Source: Catenovulum sediminis
GTDB taxonomy: Bacteria; Pseudomonadota; Gammaproteobacteria; Enterobacterales; Alteromonadaceae
NCBI RefSeq assembly: GCF_007289895.1
Contig: NZ_CP041661.1
Span: 1-64,000, forward strand
Direction of reading: 5' to 3'
Length of the DNA: 64,000 nt
Shown: positions 54,614-64,000 of the stretch, piece after piece
Layout of the letters: each line of letters opens with the position of its first letter
Position numbering within the stretch: position 1 is the stretch's first letter
Notes under the pieces: model-generated
Seen by the model: only the letters and a program-made list of their open reading frames with translations
What the model was told of the DNA's origin: nothing
Database searches by the model: none
Translations under genes and position numbers: made by a program

Positions 54614-56932
54614 TTAAAGTGACCATGTCCAAGTAGAACCTGGGCCTACTTCATCAGCAGATATTTTATAAAGTTTAGATACATCGGCACCTACACCTGC
54701 TTGAGCGCCCGTACCACTCACTAGACCATCTGCATTGGTTGTCGTTTCGGCACCATCTACGTCGCCTGAGACAGTAGAGATATCAACTGAGCCACCATCT
54801 GTGACATCTGAAACAAATACATGGTTATTTGTCTTAACTGAGTTAGAGTTTAACGAGCAACCGATACCGGTGAAATCGTTAGACTCAGTACCCACTGTTT
54901 TACTTAAACCGCTGTCAGAAGTTGCAGCAATTAAGTTATTGCTGGTATTCAAATAAGGCGGGAAAGTAAGACAACCTGAGTCTTTGTCATCAAAGCCAAA
55001 CGCTTGAGCAACATTTAAAATAGTATTGTTGTTAATAGTTACCGCTAACTCTGCATCGGTATAATTAGCAATGGTTAACTTATTACCACTGTTACCCAAC
55101 ATATCGTCGTGGATATAAATACCACCACGGTCACCACCGGTATAAGCATCTTCAGCAATATAGTTATTGCTAATCGTATGGCCTAACGCAGACAAACCAA
55201 TACCACCAGTTTTCAAACCAGAGCCAGCAATAATAATATTGTCAGAAACCGTATTAAAAGCACCGTCTTCTAATGAAATCATACCCACAGAGTTAACAAT
55301 GGTATTGCCTTTAATGGTATTTTGAGAGCCTTGAACACGGAACAAACGCTCTTTAACCTGCACAGTATCAAACAAGTTATACTGAATTGTGTTTTTACCC
55401 AAGTGGGTTGAACCTTCACCGGTTGTACGACCAACCTGCATGGCAAAAGCCTCACTGGCAGCTGAACCATCCGTAGTGAAATTAGTGAAGTGATTGTACT
55501 GAACAGTATGCCCTTCTTGGTCACCATCTGTTTCATTGTGCCAGATTGAAATAGCACCACTCTTGTTAATAGAGGCATCCGTACCACTAAACAAGTTGCG
55601 CTCAACGATACTATTTAGGCCTTTAATCTCAATCCAGAAGAAACCTTGATCACCTACATGATCTTTGAAAGTTGTATTGCGAACGACAACACCGTTGCCA
55701 TCCATTTTTAACATTGCATCGGTAGAGCTTGAAGAGTCACAAGCGGTATCACCAGAACCACCACCTGCAAAGAATGCTTCATTTTCTTCAAAAACCAGCC
55801 CGTCGATAACAACATTATCACCCGTTAGTGCAAAACAGGTTTTGCCTTTGATAACCGCGTCACTATCTTTAGTGCGCGTTAATTTAACACCGTTTGTTGA
55901 TACCACTAAACCAACGTCTGATCCTGTTGTATTCGCATCAAAAGCGATATCTGTATAGGTACCCCCTATCGCACTACCCAATGCGATAACATCATTTTCA
56001 GCGGCGTTTTGCACGGCTGAAATCAGTTCTGCAGCATTTTTAACAACCGCCGAATAAACAACATCCGTTGCAGTTTCAGTTAAATCTTTACTACCATTTT
56101 GGTAGGTTACTGTCACCGACAAGGTTTTCTCTAAGTCCGTCGCTGCAACCGTATAATTTGCGCTTGTCGCTCCGGTTATAGCAACATCATCTGCATACCA
56201 CTGATAGGTGGCTGTCGCATCGTTAACGCTCAAGGTAGCCGTTAAATCCATGCCTACAGTAATATCTGAAGTTTGACTTAAGGTAAGGCTATATGAAGTT
56301 GGATCAATGATCGGATTCGTCTTATTAGAAACAGGCATTTCAACTAAACCAAATGAATCAGTGTAAGTTGCCTGCACAGAAATCTGTTTGCCCACTTCAT
56401 TTATTGTTGTTGTGTAACTTGCTGCCGTTGCGCCGGTAATTGCCGCATCGTCTGCATACCACTGATAACTAATACTACCGTCAACGCCATCAGCGTCAGT
56501 TACATCAGCCGTTAATTCAGCGCCGAATAAAATAACACCATCATCTGGAATGCCAGAAATTGTAATCACACCGTCACTGACCATCTCTGGCACTGGATCG
56601 GTTGTTTTAATTAACAAGCTTTCAGCCTGACCTGCATCATCCGTATATTCTGCTTTTACCGAAATATATGAGCCAACTTCGTCAGCGGTTAATGTATAGC
56701 TGTTACCTGAAACACCACTAATTTGCGTCTCACCAGCCCACCAAGTGTAATTTACCGTTCCGCTCAAACCGTCTATGTCTGCTACGTCAACGGTTAGATT
56801 ACTACCAACTTCAACATTTCCGTTTAATTCTATCGTGCCATGTGCATTTGCCGGATCAAAATTGTCATACACCCCATTGCAACCTGTTGTCAGCAACGCT
56901 GTGACAGACAACGCTATTATTTTTTTATTCAT
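54614..56932 (-). CDS. Lipoprotein with Ig-like repeats and PL6-like beta-helix
   Basis: 772 residues. Lipobox LTTGC near residue 18 (MNKKIIALSVTALLTTGC) predicts an outer-membrane or surface lipoprotein. Three Ig-like repeats of about 85-95 residues follow (each with YxWxA-D/G-xxxITGxxxxSYT). From about residue 300 there is a right-handed beta-helix (AAELISAVQNAAENDVIALGS; GLVFEENEAFFAGGG; NTFKDH...; EGHTVQYNHFTNF; NKSGAISIWHN), resembling the PL6/chondroitinase-B fold. Lyase of alginate or a related uronan is likely; the exact family needs a profile search. It is a separate transcription unit between two terminators. Confidence 0.82.
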   Translation of the reverse strand: MNKKIIALSVTALLTTGCNGVYDNFDPANAHGTIELNGNVEVGSNLTVDVADIDGLSGTVNYTWWAGETQISGVSGNSYTLTADEVGSYISVKAEYTDDAGQAESLLIKTTDPVPEMVSDGVITISGIPDDGVILFGAELTADVTDADGVDGSISYQWYADDAAITGATAASYTTTINEVGKQISVQATYTDSFGLVEMPVSNKTNPIIDPTSYSLTLSQTSDITVGMDLTATLSVNDATATYQWYADDVAITGATSANYTVAATDLEKTLSVTVTYQNGSKDLTETATDVVYSAVVKNAAELISAVQNAAENDVIALGSAIGGTYTDIAFDANTTGSDVGLVVSTNGVKLTRTKDSDAVIKGKTCFALTGDNVVIDGLVFEENEAFFAGGGSGDTACDSSSSTDAMLKMDGNGVVVRNTTFKDHVGDQGFFWIEIKGLNSIVERNLFSGTDASINKSGAISIWHNETDGDQEGHTVQYNHFTNFTTDGSAASEAFAMQVGRTTGEGSTHLGKNTIQYNLFDTVQVKERLFRVQGSQNTIKGNTIVNSVGMISLEDGAFNTVSDNIIIAGSGLKTGGIGLSALGHTISNNYIAEDAYTGGDRGGIYIHDDMLGNSGNKLTIANYTDAELAVTINNNTILNVAQAFGFDDKDSGCLTFPPYLNTSNNLIAATSDSGLSKTVGTESNDFTGIGCSLNSNSVKTNNHVFVSDVTDGGSVDISTVSGDVDGAETTTNADGLVSGTGAQAGVGADVSKLYKISADEVGPGSTWTWSL

Positions 56933-57391
56933 ACCTTCAATCCTATTTAATGACTCTTACAATTAACATTACAAATCAATATAAGTGACTTACAATTAGT
57001 ATCAATTTGTAATACACAAATGTCAACATATTTTCAAAATAAATAAAACAAAATATTTCAACTGGGCTTAAATAACGGCCATTAAAAGCAGAAAAAACAT
57101 ACTAACTATAGTCTATTACAGCAAACAGGCTAGAAAATCCGCTGTTTTTTATAAAAAAACAAGCCAAATTTGTAAAACATTTAAAGTTAATAGATGTGCA
57201 TCAACCGACTAGATGTAAGACAGAAGAATCAAGTAGAAAGGTATAAATGTAACTCGAAGTGACATTAAATAAAAAGAAAGATTACAGATTGAACTAAAAG
57301 CAATTACCAGCGCATGATCACCTTTACAAAACAAATGTCTGACAATAAAAAAGCTCGTCCTTGAGCTTACACGACACTCAAACTTTAATAA
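56933..57391. other. AT-rich intergenic region of about 460 bases
   Basis: No gene seen. It contains the terminator of the MFS gene (57347-57368) and, presumably, the promoter of the Ig-PL6 gene. The rest is AT-rich with no repeat that I could recognise. Confidence 0.7.
57347..57368 (-). terminator. Intrinsic terminator of the alginate operon
   Basis: On the minus strand AAGCTC-AAGGAC-GAGCTT followed by TTTT, 24 bases after the MFS stop. It separates the TonB-PL6-PL17-kdgF-MFS unit from the Ig-PL6 gene. Confidence 0.85.
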
Positions 57392-58735
57392 TTAATGTTC
57401 TGTTACGCTATGCGCACCATTCATAGGTTCGTCTTTGCGTTTAACAGGTTTAATTTTACCGCCAACCAACAGTACCGCGATCAACATCAATGGCACCAAA
57501 GATGCGCCTAAAATAAAGAACGGTAAATAATATGTTCCGTCTTGCGTGATAATAGGCACTATCTGTATTGCGGTAATAACACTGACCACACCAACCGCAC
57601 CACTAATACCGGCAAGTGAAGCGACACTTTTACCTGAGAAATAATCGCTCGGCAAAGTTTGGATATTGTTTATCGCAGTTTGGAAACCAAACAAGATAAT
57701 TGCAATTAACCCCATCGCCAACATCGGGCTACTGGCAACGGAAGTTGCAAGTAAAGCAGGCAACATACACGCGCCACCTAAAGCAACAACCGTCTTACGC
57801 GCTTTATTTACACTCCAACCACTTTTGATTAAGCGACCGGACAACCAACCGCCAAAAATCGCGCCGATTGCTGCACCAACGTAAGGGATCCAAGCTGAAG
57901 CACCGATTTCTTTAACATTAAATCCAAACTTATCGTTTAAATACAAAGGCAACCAAGCAACAAATAACCACCAGATAGGTTCTATAAAGAAACGACCTAA
58001 AATCACGCTCCAGCTTTGACGATGTGACAACAACTGTTTTAAAGTTGGCACATATTCATCTACTTTAAGCTCATCAATTTTATCATCTAACTCAACTGCT
58101 TTTTGACCGGTTAAAATGTATTGACGCTCTTCTTCAGTAATCCAAGGGTGCGCATCCGGACCACATTTATACACGATTAACCATGGAATCAACCAAACAA
58201 AACCTAAGCTTGCAACAATGATAAAGGTTGCCTGCCAACCGAAAAAGGCATATAAAGCAGCGACTAATGGTGGCGCAATAATGCTCCCCATAGAAGCACC
58301 GGCACCGAATATTCCCTGCGCCAAGGCACGCTCTCTAATTGGAAACCACTCGGCATTAGCCTTAGTCGCACCCGGCCAGTTACCGGCTTCACCCAGACCT
58401 AGTAAAACCCTGAATAAACTGAAAGAGGCCACTGAAGTTGCAACCGCATGCAGCGCAATTGAAACAGACCAAACAACGATAGAAAGCAAAAAGCCAATAC
58501 GCGTGCCCACTAGGTCAAATATTTTACCAAACAGAGCCTGACCCACTGCATAGGCAATTAAGAAGACACTCATGATATTGGCATAATCGTGACTATCCAT
58601 GCCTAAATCTTCAGCAACACTAGGCCACATTACCGATAAAGCAGTTCTGTCAATATAGTTAATAATGGTTGCAAATGAGACCAGGCTGACAACCAACCAT
58701 CTCAAATGCTTCATTTTAAAAGAAGAGTTTTTCAC
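57392..58735 (-). CDS. MFS transporter, ACS/hexuronate (ExuT-like)
   Basis: 447 residues, about 12 helices. ACS-family features: YIDRTALSVMWPSVAEDLGM in helix 1, AVGQALFGKIFDLVGTRIGF in the loop 2-3 motif, LGLGEAGNWPGATKANAEWFP in helix 4, as in hexuronate transporters. It probably imports the unsaturated uronate (DEH) or other uronic acids made by the secreted lyases. It starts one base after kdgF. Confidence 0.9.
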   Translation of the reverse strand: MKNSSFKMKHLRWLVVSLVSFATIINYIDRTALSVMWPSVAEDLGMDSHDYANIMSVFLIAYAVGQALFGKIFDLVGTRIGFLLSIVVWSVSIALHAVATSVASFSLFRVLLGLGEAGNWPGATKANAEWFPIRERALAQGIFGAGASMGSIIAPPLVAALYAFFGWQATFIIVASLGFVWLIPWLIVYKCGPDAHPWITEEERQYILTGQKAVELDDKIDELKVDEYVPTLKQLLSHRQSWSVILGRFFIEPIWWLFVAWLPLYLNDKFGFNVKEIGASAWIPYVGAAIGAIFGGWLSGRLIKSGWSVNKARKTVVALGGACMLPALLATSVASSPMLAMGLIAIILFGFQTAINNIQTLPSDYFSGKSVASLAGISGAVGVVSVITAIQIVPIITQDGTYYLPFFILGASLVPLMLIAVLLVGGKIKPVKRKDEPMNGAHSVTEH

Positions 58736-58736
58736 A

Positions 58737-59078
58737 TTAAGCTCCTAAAAAGTCTTCGCGGACAGGGCTAAAGGTATCCAGTAAAACCCCTTCACTTTGA
58801 CAGACTGCCCCATGCTCCACATGTGGCGGGATATAAAAACTATCACCGGCTTTTAAACGCTTAATTTCTCCACCAACATTGACATCAAATTCACCTGACT
58901 CAACGTAAGTTACCTGAGAATGATGATGGCTATGCACATAACCTTCAGCGCCTTTTTTAAACCAAACTTTAACGACCATTAGGCTATCGTTGTAACCCAG
59001 TATTTGACGAGTAATACCTCCACCCAAATCTTCTACTGGAACTTCGTCGGCATATACAAAACATTTACTTTCGCTCAT
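58737..59078 (-). CDS. kdgF: Cupin, KdgF-like unsaturated uronate linearisation
   Basis: 113 residues, single cupin barrel. Metal-site motif HSHHHSQVTYVESGEF (His cluster plus Glu) and HVEHGAVC. KdgF catalyses opening of 4,5-unsaturated galacturonate or mannuronate/guluronate to DKI/DEH. No signal peptide. Eight bases after PL17 and one base from the MFS gene, which agrees with a role just after lyase cleavage. Confidence 0.9.
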   Translation of the reverse strand: MSESKCFVYADEVPVEDLGGGITRQILGYNDSLMVVKVWFKKGAEGYVHSHHHSQVTYVESGEFDVNVGGEIKRLKAGDSFYIPPHVEHGAVCQSEGVLLDTFSPVREDFLGA

Positions 59079-59085
59079 AACATTC

Positions 59086-61332
59086 TCACTTCTTTGCTAA
59101 CTTAAATAATTTAACCGTTTGATTGAGTGCATAGGTGTGCCCATCCACTACAAACGACTGTGATTGACCGGATTGATTGTGATAAGCGATAACAAACTGA
59201 CTATTGTCATCTCTTTCTACATAAACCATGTGAACTGCACCTTGTTGTTCATAGCTCAACGACTTGATGCTACTTTTACTTTTTAAGGTGTATTCTTTTG
59301 AAGGGTTATACTCGCCATGCGCTTCTAACAAACTGACAAACTGATAATCTGTTTGCCCTTTAGCACGTAAAATAAAAGCTTTGTCTTCACGTAAGTTAAA
59401 ATTAGGATCATTTGCGCCAGCGCGTGTAAACAACACTTCTAAATTGGGCGAGTTGACCGCATTCAGACTATAAAATCGGCCATTATCGTTTAGCCAAGTG
59501 ATTTTTCGAATCTGTTGCTCATCTGATGGTTGAGCTTGCGCGGTTAACCACAAATGTTGATAACCACTTTTAGTGCCTAAAGCGTTTAAGCTTTCAGCAT
59601 GCGCTTGGTAGTCGAAGTTGGCTTCAATAAAATGCCCACTATAGTGAAATGGCAAATCATATTGATGCTGGGTTTTAGATTGAGCCGCAAATATATCAAT
59701 CACCCAATCGATGTTTTCTTCTGGCACGGCCACTAATGCAGTCGTGCGCGTTAAACCAACGCCTTGGTAAGCAGTATCGATAGAGGCTGAAGCCAATTTA
59801 ACTTGCTTGTCATTAGCAAACAGCTCAAGTTTAGGATGATGCTGATTGCCAACTTCGGTAATACCATCAAAATGACTGGTTTCGTCTACAACCAATGTAT
59901 TATGCGCAACCGTTTGCTGTGCATATGAATCATTTTCAGGTAAATAGCGACCACCAAATTTTGCCACGACATTTAAAAAGCGCGCTGCGCCATAGTCTGT
60001 CAAAATTTCTGCGCCATTGTCATAAAATGACAAGCCCATTTTATCAAAATGACCGTGGCCTAACCCCTGAGAGGTTGCTTTAAAAGTGACGACACTGGCT
60101 TTTTTGCTGCTATCACTGCGTAAAACAACAAATGCACCTTCGTTTCCGCTTGCACCATCACCAAACGCTTGCGTTTTGAATTGATAGTCAGTTTCTTGGC
60201 CTTTATCCAGCGCTTTTGCAACTTGTAAACCATCCCCTGTCAATATCACGCGCCCTTGTTGTTTGGCGATATCTAACAATCCAGTTTCACCGGTAATCCC
60301 GTACGCAATTGCAATGCCATGAACAAGTTCAATCGTGTCGATACCTTTATCTTTTATCGCGTCATTTATCGGAAAAAATAACCCGTTATAACTTAATTGC
60401 GCCGTGGTATTAATCGCTTTTAATAACACTTGATCGCGATATTCAAATATTTTTCGCTCTGGCTGATTGTTTTCAATTGCTTTTGCAAAGGTTACAAATG
60501 GCATCAAAGCATAACGCTGATAATAGGGCCCTTCATTGTAGTAACCGTTTGGCGAAAACAGCTCATCTAGCTGGCGCATAAAACCGCCAGTGCCGGATTT
60601 ATCCAAACCATATAGCGCTTTTTCAACCCACTCGGGTTTATCCAGTACGTAGCCGGTCATGCCCACAGCACATGTTGCCCAAGTACCATGGTTATGAACT
60701 TTATTAAAAGTTTGTGGTGACTCTTCTGATAAAAATAGCGCGACTGGCTCTAACACACCTTTTTCAATCGTTTCACGTTCTGACTCTGACAAATGTGGCA
60801 ACACAGCGTCATAAGCCTGAATAGTATGTACTAACCAAACCGCTTCGTTTAACCCCTGCCAGAATAGCTGTCCCGGATTAGAACTTTTAACCTCTGGATG
60901 CAGTGACAAGGTCGGATACAACTTAGCGTATTCAAATAACACGTCTTTGACATAGTTAGCATATTTAGGATCTTGCGTGATTTGGTACAAAATCCCGGCA
61001 TCGTACATCAAACGATAGTTGTTTTTGTGTACTTCGTGCGTATAACCGCCGCCCGCATCTTTTGGATACGGTACATTTAAAGGCTGCTCAATTGCTTTGT
61101 CTAAACGAGCCTGTTTATTTAAAAATTCAGTTTGAAAACGTCCTGATACTTTAATGGCTTCACGCATTGCCATTACATCTTCAAAGGTGTTCACCAAATT
61201 AGGGTGCTCGACCAGCTGCTGAGTATTCTTACTCAACAGTTGACCCGCATAAGCTGATGAGACTGGAGCAATGCCAACATATGAAATCGCAAGGCCCAAC
61301 ACAACATATCGATTAAATTTAGATAATTTCAT
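59086..61332 (-). CDS. PL17 oligoalginate lyase
   Basis: 748 residues with a signal peptide (about 1-29). N-terminal alpha/alpha toroid and C-terminal beta-sheet domain (heparinase II/III-like). Active-site blocks: KVHNHGTW (Asn214, His215), GYYNEGPYYQRYAL (catalytic Tyr about 270-271), GLGHGHFDKM. These correspond to Asn201, His202, Tyr258 of Alg17c (from memory). Exolytic, releasing unsaturated monouronate from alginate oligosaccharides. It lies 15 bases after PL6. The signal sequence suggests a periplasmic or outer-membrane location. Confidence 0.93.
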   Translation of the reverse strand: MKLSKFNRYVVLGLAISYVGIAPVSSAYAGQLLSKNTQQLVEHPNLVNTFEDVMAMREAIKVSGRFQTEFLNKQARLDKAIEQPLNVPYPKDAGGGYTHEVHKNNYRLMYDAGILYQITQDPKYANYVKDVLFEYAKLYPTLSLHPEVKSSNPGQLFWQGLNEAVWLVHTIQAYDAVLPHLSESERETIEKGVLEPVALFLSEESPQTFNKVHNHGTWATCAVGMTGYVLDKPEWVEKALYGLDKSGTGGFMRQLDELFSPNGYYNEGPYYQRYALMPFVTFAKAIENNQPERKIFEYRDQVLLKAINTTAQLSYNGLFFPINDAIKDKGIDTIELVHGIAIAYGITGETGLLDIAKQQGRVILTGDGLQVAKALDKGQETDYQFKTQAFGDGASGNEGAFVVLRSDSSKKASVVTFKATSQGLGHGHFDKMGLSFYDNGAEILTDYGAARFLNVVAKFGGRYLPENDSYAQQTVAHNTLVVDETSHFDGITEVGNQHHPKLELFANDKQVKLASASIDTAYQGVGLTRTTALVAVPEENIDWVIDIFAAQSKTQHQYDLPFHYSGHFIEANFDYQAHAESLNALGTKSGYQHLWLTAQAQPSDEQQIRKITWLNDNGRFYSLNAVNSPNLEVLFTRAGANDPNFNLREDKAFILRAKGQTDYQFVSLLEAHGEYNPSKEYTLKSKSSIKSLSYEQQGAVHMVYVERDDNSQFVIAYHNQSGQSQSFVVDGHTYALNQTVKLFKLAKK

Positions 61333-61347
61333 TGCGATTAGCGCCCC

Positions 61348-63576
61348 TTATTTATATTCGTTTTGTTCAATGATTGCAGTGGGTGTTTGTTTAAAAACAA
61401 GTTCTACCGCTGTTGGTTTTTCCGTATTTTTAAATACGTTATTACGAATATAAGTTTGCGGATCGCCAACCGTATGCTCTATCTTGATAAGCTCGCTGTT
61501 GTTAAATAAGTTATTTTCAACAACTGAATGCTGAACCCCATGTAAACGAATCGATGCATCTAATTTATTGCGTTTACCTAAACCAACTTGACTCACTGTA
61601 TTGTCTGTCATGGCAAGGTGCGGACCAAATGTACTTTCATCTCGACCACCCCGGTACAAATCAATTAATACGCCTTGCACGCCGTCAAATTTATTATTTT
61701 TCAAAACAACATATTCAGCGTTATAGATGCCTAAGTCGTCTGTTTCTCGATTCAGGCGTAACAAATCACCCGTAATATTAATAAATTCGTTACCCTGTAA
61801 TTCAATTAAGTCAGCAAAACTGCGCGCACCCGCATCAAAAAAGTGGAATGAATGATTAATATCTAAATCGACAATTTTGCTGTTGTGCATAATAAAATCG
61901 TAGTTATTGTACATCCCCCATTTTTGCGTTCGGATAAGTACATTGCCGCTTGAATCCGGGCTACGCTGGCCGCTAATAGTAATCCCCTGTAACTTTAAAG
62001 AACCTAAGTTTTGGATTTCAAATAGTGAGCTACGCTCTGGGTAAATGACCACTTCAGCATTTTGTGCTGCTTTAAAAGTAATGGTTTTATGGACAGCCAA
62101 TATTTTACGTGCGACATATTCGCCACTTGCTAACTCAATAACATCACCAGACTGTGCTTGTGCTAACGTCTCTGACAACACGCTATCTGCAGGTTTAACA
62201 GCAATCACCTTTCCACTATCAAAAGATTTTTTCAGATCGGCTTTACTGTACCAGTTTGGACCTGCGTCATTTTTCTCTAATACTTTATCTAACTGTGCGC
62301 CGTATTTGCCGCCCTTTAATACCAATAAGCCGTTTTTATCTTTGCGTAACGATACACTTTTCTTTTTAAGACCCTGTTTGATAGCAGAGGGCTCAAAGTT
62401 GACTAAATTGTCAACAAAATCAATACCACTCATATCATCAAATACACTAAATGGTGACTTTTTGGTGTCATTTATAATTAGGTTATTTTTAAAACGAGAA
62501 TCTTTAGGGGTTGCAGTGCGCTCACTGTCAGAACCTGCTCCTAAATAAATATTTTCAACGTTGATTAAAGTATTGTTTTCAACTACCGCATTAACCACTT
62601 GGTGATAACGGTTAATTGGAGAATTAGGTACCCCATTCATGATAGTAAAGCCACTACCAAAACGATAACCGGTTAAACCTGATAAATAGTTATTACGCAC
62701 CACTTGGTCTCGGTTAATTACACGAATACCACCGGTATGCTCAACACCATTGCCTAAAAAGACATTATTCTCAATAACGTTACCATTGCCGTGACGCAAA
62801 GTTAATGTGCCACGCGATTCAAAAAATACGTTATTTTTAAGTTGGTTTTTACCTGACTTAACCGAAATAATTTCAACTTCACCATCGCATCGGTCAAAGT
62901 AATTGTTTTCAACACGCGTGTACGAATCGGTTAATGAATAATGACTGGTACCAATGCGCAAAGTTTCACCGCCATTTGAGCCAAACGTCGGACGGGGCCC
63001 AAAATAGTTATGGTCAATTAAGTGATGGTTTTGCTGGCTTGCTTCAGTATTCAAGCGCACAGCCATCGTCACACCTTTATTTCTTTTGCCGCGCAAAAAT
63101 GAATGGTCAAAGCGGTTATTTTTACCATACAGCGCAACCCAATAATCAGATTCAAACCTGTCTGGATTACTGAATTCGTCAATGACAACTTCTGTTACAC
63201 GGCTATTATTTGCCAGTTCTTTATCGTTATATTTAAATGAAATAACAGAGTTGCTCGGCGTATAGCCGTCTTTAAAAACCAGTCCTGAAACGACTAGATA
63301 TTCACCGGCTAAACGTAAGTTAGATTGCCCAGTTAAAACCACTTTACCTTTTGTTTCGGCTGTTAATGTAATAGGTTTTTCTTTCGTGCCCTTTCCTTTA
63401 AATACGATTTCAAAGTTCTTCCATTCACCACTTGCCAAAATAACAGTATCACCTGCAGACAGTTTTTGAGCTGCAATTTCGTATTCTGACTGGTTTGCTA
63501 CTTTATATTGTGCTGCCAGCGCTAAACTACTCGCAGCGGATAATAGGATACCGAGTAGTAATTGGTGTACTTTCAT
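61348..63576 (-). CDS. PL6 alginate lyase, two-domain
   Basis: 742 residues. Signal peptide about 1-22 (LLSAASSLALAAQYKV). Two beta-helix domains (about 25-430 and 445-742), the architecture of exolytic, polyG-preferring AlyGC-type PL6. Catalytic Lys240 (IISVKSGKN) and Arg261 (LTLRHGN) are 21 residues apart, the same spacing as the Lys220/Arg241 pair that I recall for AlyGC. CGGAG precedes the ATG. It follows the TonB receptor gene across a terminator-like hairpin. Confidence 0.93.
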   Translation of the reverse strand: MKVHQLLLGILLSAASSLALAAQYKVANQSEYEIAAQKLSAGDTVILASGEWKNFEIVFKGKGTKEKPITLTAETKGKVVLTGQSNLRLAGEYLVVSGLVFKDGYTPSNSVISFKYNDKELANNSRVTEVVIDEFSNPDRFESDYWVALYGKNNRFDHSFLRGKRNKGVTMAVRLNTEASQQNHHLIDHNYFGPRPTFGSNGGETLRIGTSHYSLTDSYTRVENNYFDRCDGEVEIISVKSGKNQLKNNVFFESRGTLTLRHGNGNVIENNVFLGNGVEHTGGIRVINRDQVVRNNYLSGLTGYRFGSGFTIMNGVPNSPINRYHQVVNAVVENNTLINVENIYLGAGSDSERTATPKDSRFKNNLIINDTKKSPFSVFDDMSGIDFVDNLVNFEPSAIKQGLKKKSVSLRKDKNGLLVLKGGKYGAQLDKVLEKNDAGPNWYSKADLKKSFDSGKVIAVKPADSVLSETLAQAQSGDVIELASGEYVARKILAVHKTITFKAAQNAEVVIYPERSSLFEIQNLGSLKLQGITISGQRSPDSSGNVLIRTQKWGMYNNYDFIMHNSKIVDLDINHSFHFFDAGARSFADLIELQGNEFINITGDLLRLNRETDDLGIYNAEYVVLKNNKFDGVQGVLIDLYRGGRDESTFGPHLAMTDNTVSQVGLGKRNKLDASIRLHGVQHSVVENNLFNNSELIKIEHTVGDPQTYIRNNVFKNTEKPTAVELVFKQTPTAIIEQNEYK

Positions 63577-63616
63577 AAAAACTCCGTTCTAACAAACAAT
63601 CTTCAGGCTTAAAAAA

Positions 63617-63649
63617 GGAGCGCACCTTAAGTAGGTAACGATGCGCTCC
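63617..63649 (-). terminator. Terminator hairpin between TonB receptor and PL6
   Basis: GGAGCGCA / TGCGCTCC stem (loop 17) followed on the minus strand by TTTTTT. It comes 48 bases after the TonB receptor stop, so it may end transcription or act as a partial terminator within the operon, lowering lyase levels relative to the receptor or vice versa. Confidence 0.82.
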
Positions 63650-63696
63650 GAACACTCAAGTCAGTGCATCATGTCGATACACTGGCAGGGACAACA

Positions 63697-64000
63697 TTAA
63701 AATTTAGCTTTTAAGCTTAAGAAGTATTTAGGACCTGAACTTGAAATCAGGGTTGGTGTGGTTTGTGTACCACGCGTCATGTATTGCGCTTCATCCAGTA
63801 CGTTTTGCGCTTTAAAATACAAGGAGAAGTTTTTGTTAATCTTGTATTTTGCAGTTGCATCCACATACTCAAACGGTTCTACGTAACGGTTTGCACGCGC
63901 GCCCGAGTTTGGCTGGAAGTATTTTGAACGTGATTTGTACAACACACGGAATTCAAAATCACCGATATCCCAATATACAGAGCCCGAGAAAACATGTTTA
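63697..64000 (-). CDS. TonB-dependent receptor, C-terminal part
   Basis: The frame is open to the right edge, so only about the last 100 residues are visible. They read like the closing beta-strands of a TonB-dependent receptor: VYWDIGDFEFRVLYKSRSKYF, EYVDATAKYKINKNFSLYFKAQNVLDEAQYMTRG, and a terminal SLKAKF ending in Phe, as in outer-membrane barrels. The adjacent PL6, PL17, KdgF and MFS genes suggest uptake of alginate oligosaccharides. Confidence 0.9.
   Translation of the reverse strand, partial: KHVFSGSVYWDIGDFEFRVLYKSRSKYFQPNSGARANRYVEPFEYVDATAKYKINKNFSLYFKAQNVLDEAQYMTRGTQTTPTLISSSGPKYFLSLKAKF

Overview
The window looks like a chromosomal segment of a marine, polysaccharide-degrading gammaproteobacterium, most likely an Alteromonadaceae member of the Catenovulum/Paraglaciecola/Saccharobesus type. 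This rests on the low GC content, the alginate lyase families PL6 and PL17, a GH117/GH16 pair of the agar/porphyran type, and KatG, SelO and DUF1456 proteins of gammaproteobacterial character. The genus is inference; no rRNA or tRNA gene was seen.

Region 1 (1-16104, minus strand): a tightly packed flagellar export/basal-body operon, read from high to low coordinates as fliQ-fliR-flhB-flhA-flgF-flgG-flgA-flgH-flgI-flgB-flgC-fliE-fliF-X-fliH-fliI-fliJ-fliK-flgD-flgE (flgE leaves the left edge). Many genes overlap by 1-11 bases. The order is not that of the usual gammaproteobacterial primary flagellum. The slot between fliF and fliH holds a 120-residue protein (X), not FliG. fliP is missing upstream of fliQ, where a decayed IS1634-type insertion sequence (16248-17834) begins.

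Region 2 (17.9-37.3 kb): a secreted beta-helix protein with a dockerin-like tail, SelO and a DUF1456 protein, then a patchwork of IS remnants, four toxin-antitoxin modules (VapBC, HigBA-like, ParDE, DinJ/RelE-like) and two decayed genes. Enclosed by these modules is a six-gene minus-strand operon: GH16 (with a discoidin-like domain inserted in the catalytic domain), a sodium:solute symporter, a cytoplasmic GH117, an FAD oxidoreductase, an ECF-type sigma factor and a membrane FecR-LamG anti-sigma protein. It reads as a self-regulated red-algal galactan island.

Region 3 (37.3-52 kb): a serine hydrolase, metY, a probable oxidative L-galactose pathway (aldose dehydrogenase, lactonase, LgoD-like dehydrogenase, divergent UxaB/UxuB-like reductase), an MFS transporter, glpD, a MobA-like nucleotidyltransferase and katG. 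The 660-base region before katG carries six copies of a roughly 21-base motif.

Region 4 (51.9-64 kb, minus strand): an alginate locus, read as TonB receptor (partial), PL6, PL17, KdgF and a hexuronate-type MFS transporter, followed by an Ig-repeat PL6-like lipoprotein, a tandem SGNH esterase and a sugar isomerase. Secreted lyases depolymerise alginate to the unsaturated monosaccharide, KdgF promotes its linearisation and the MFS protein probably imports it. Genes for the final DEH/KDG steps are not in the window.
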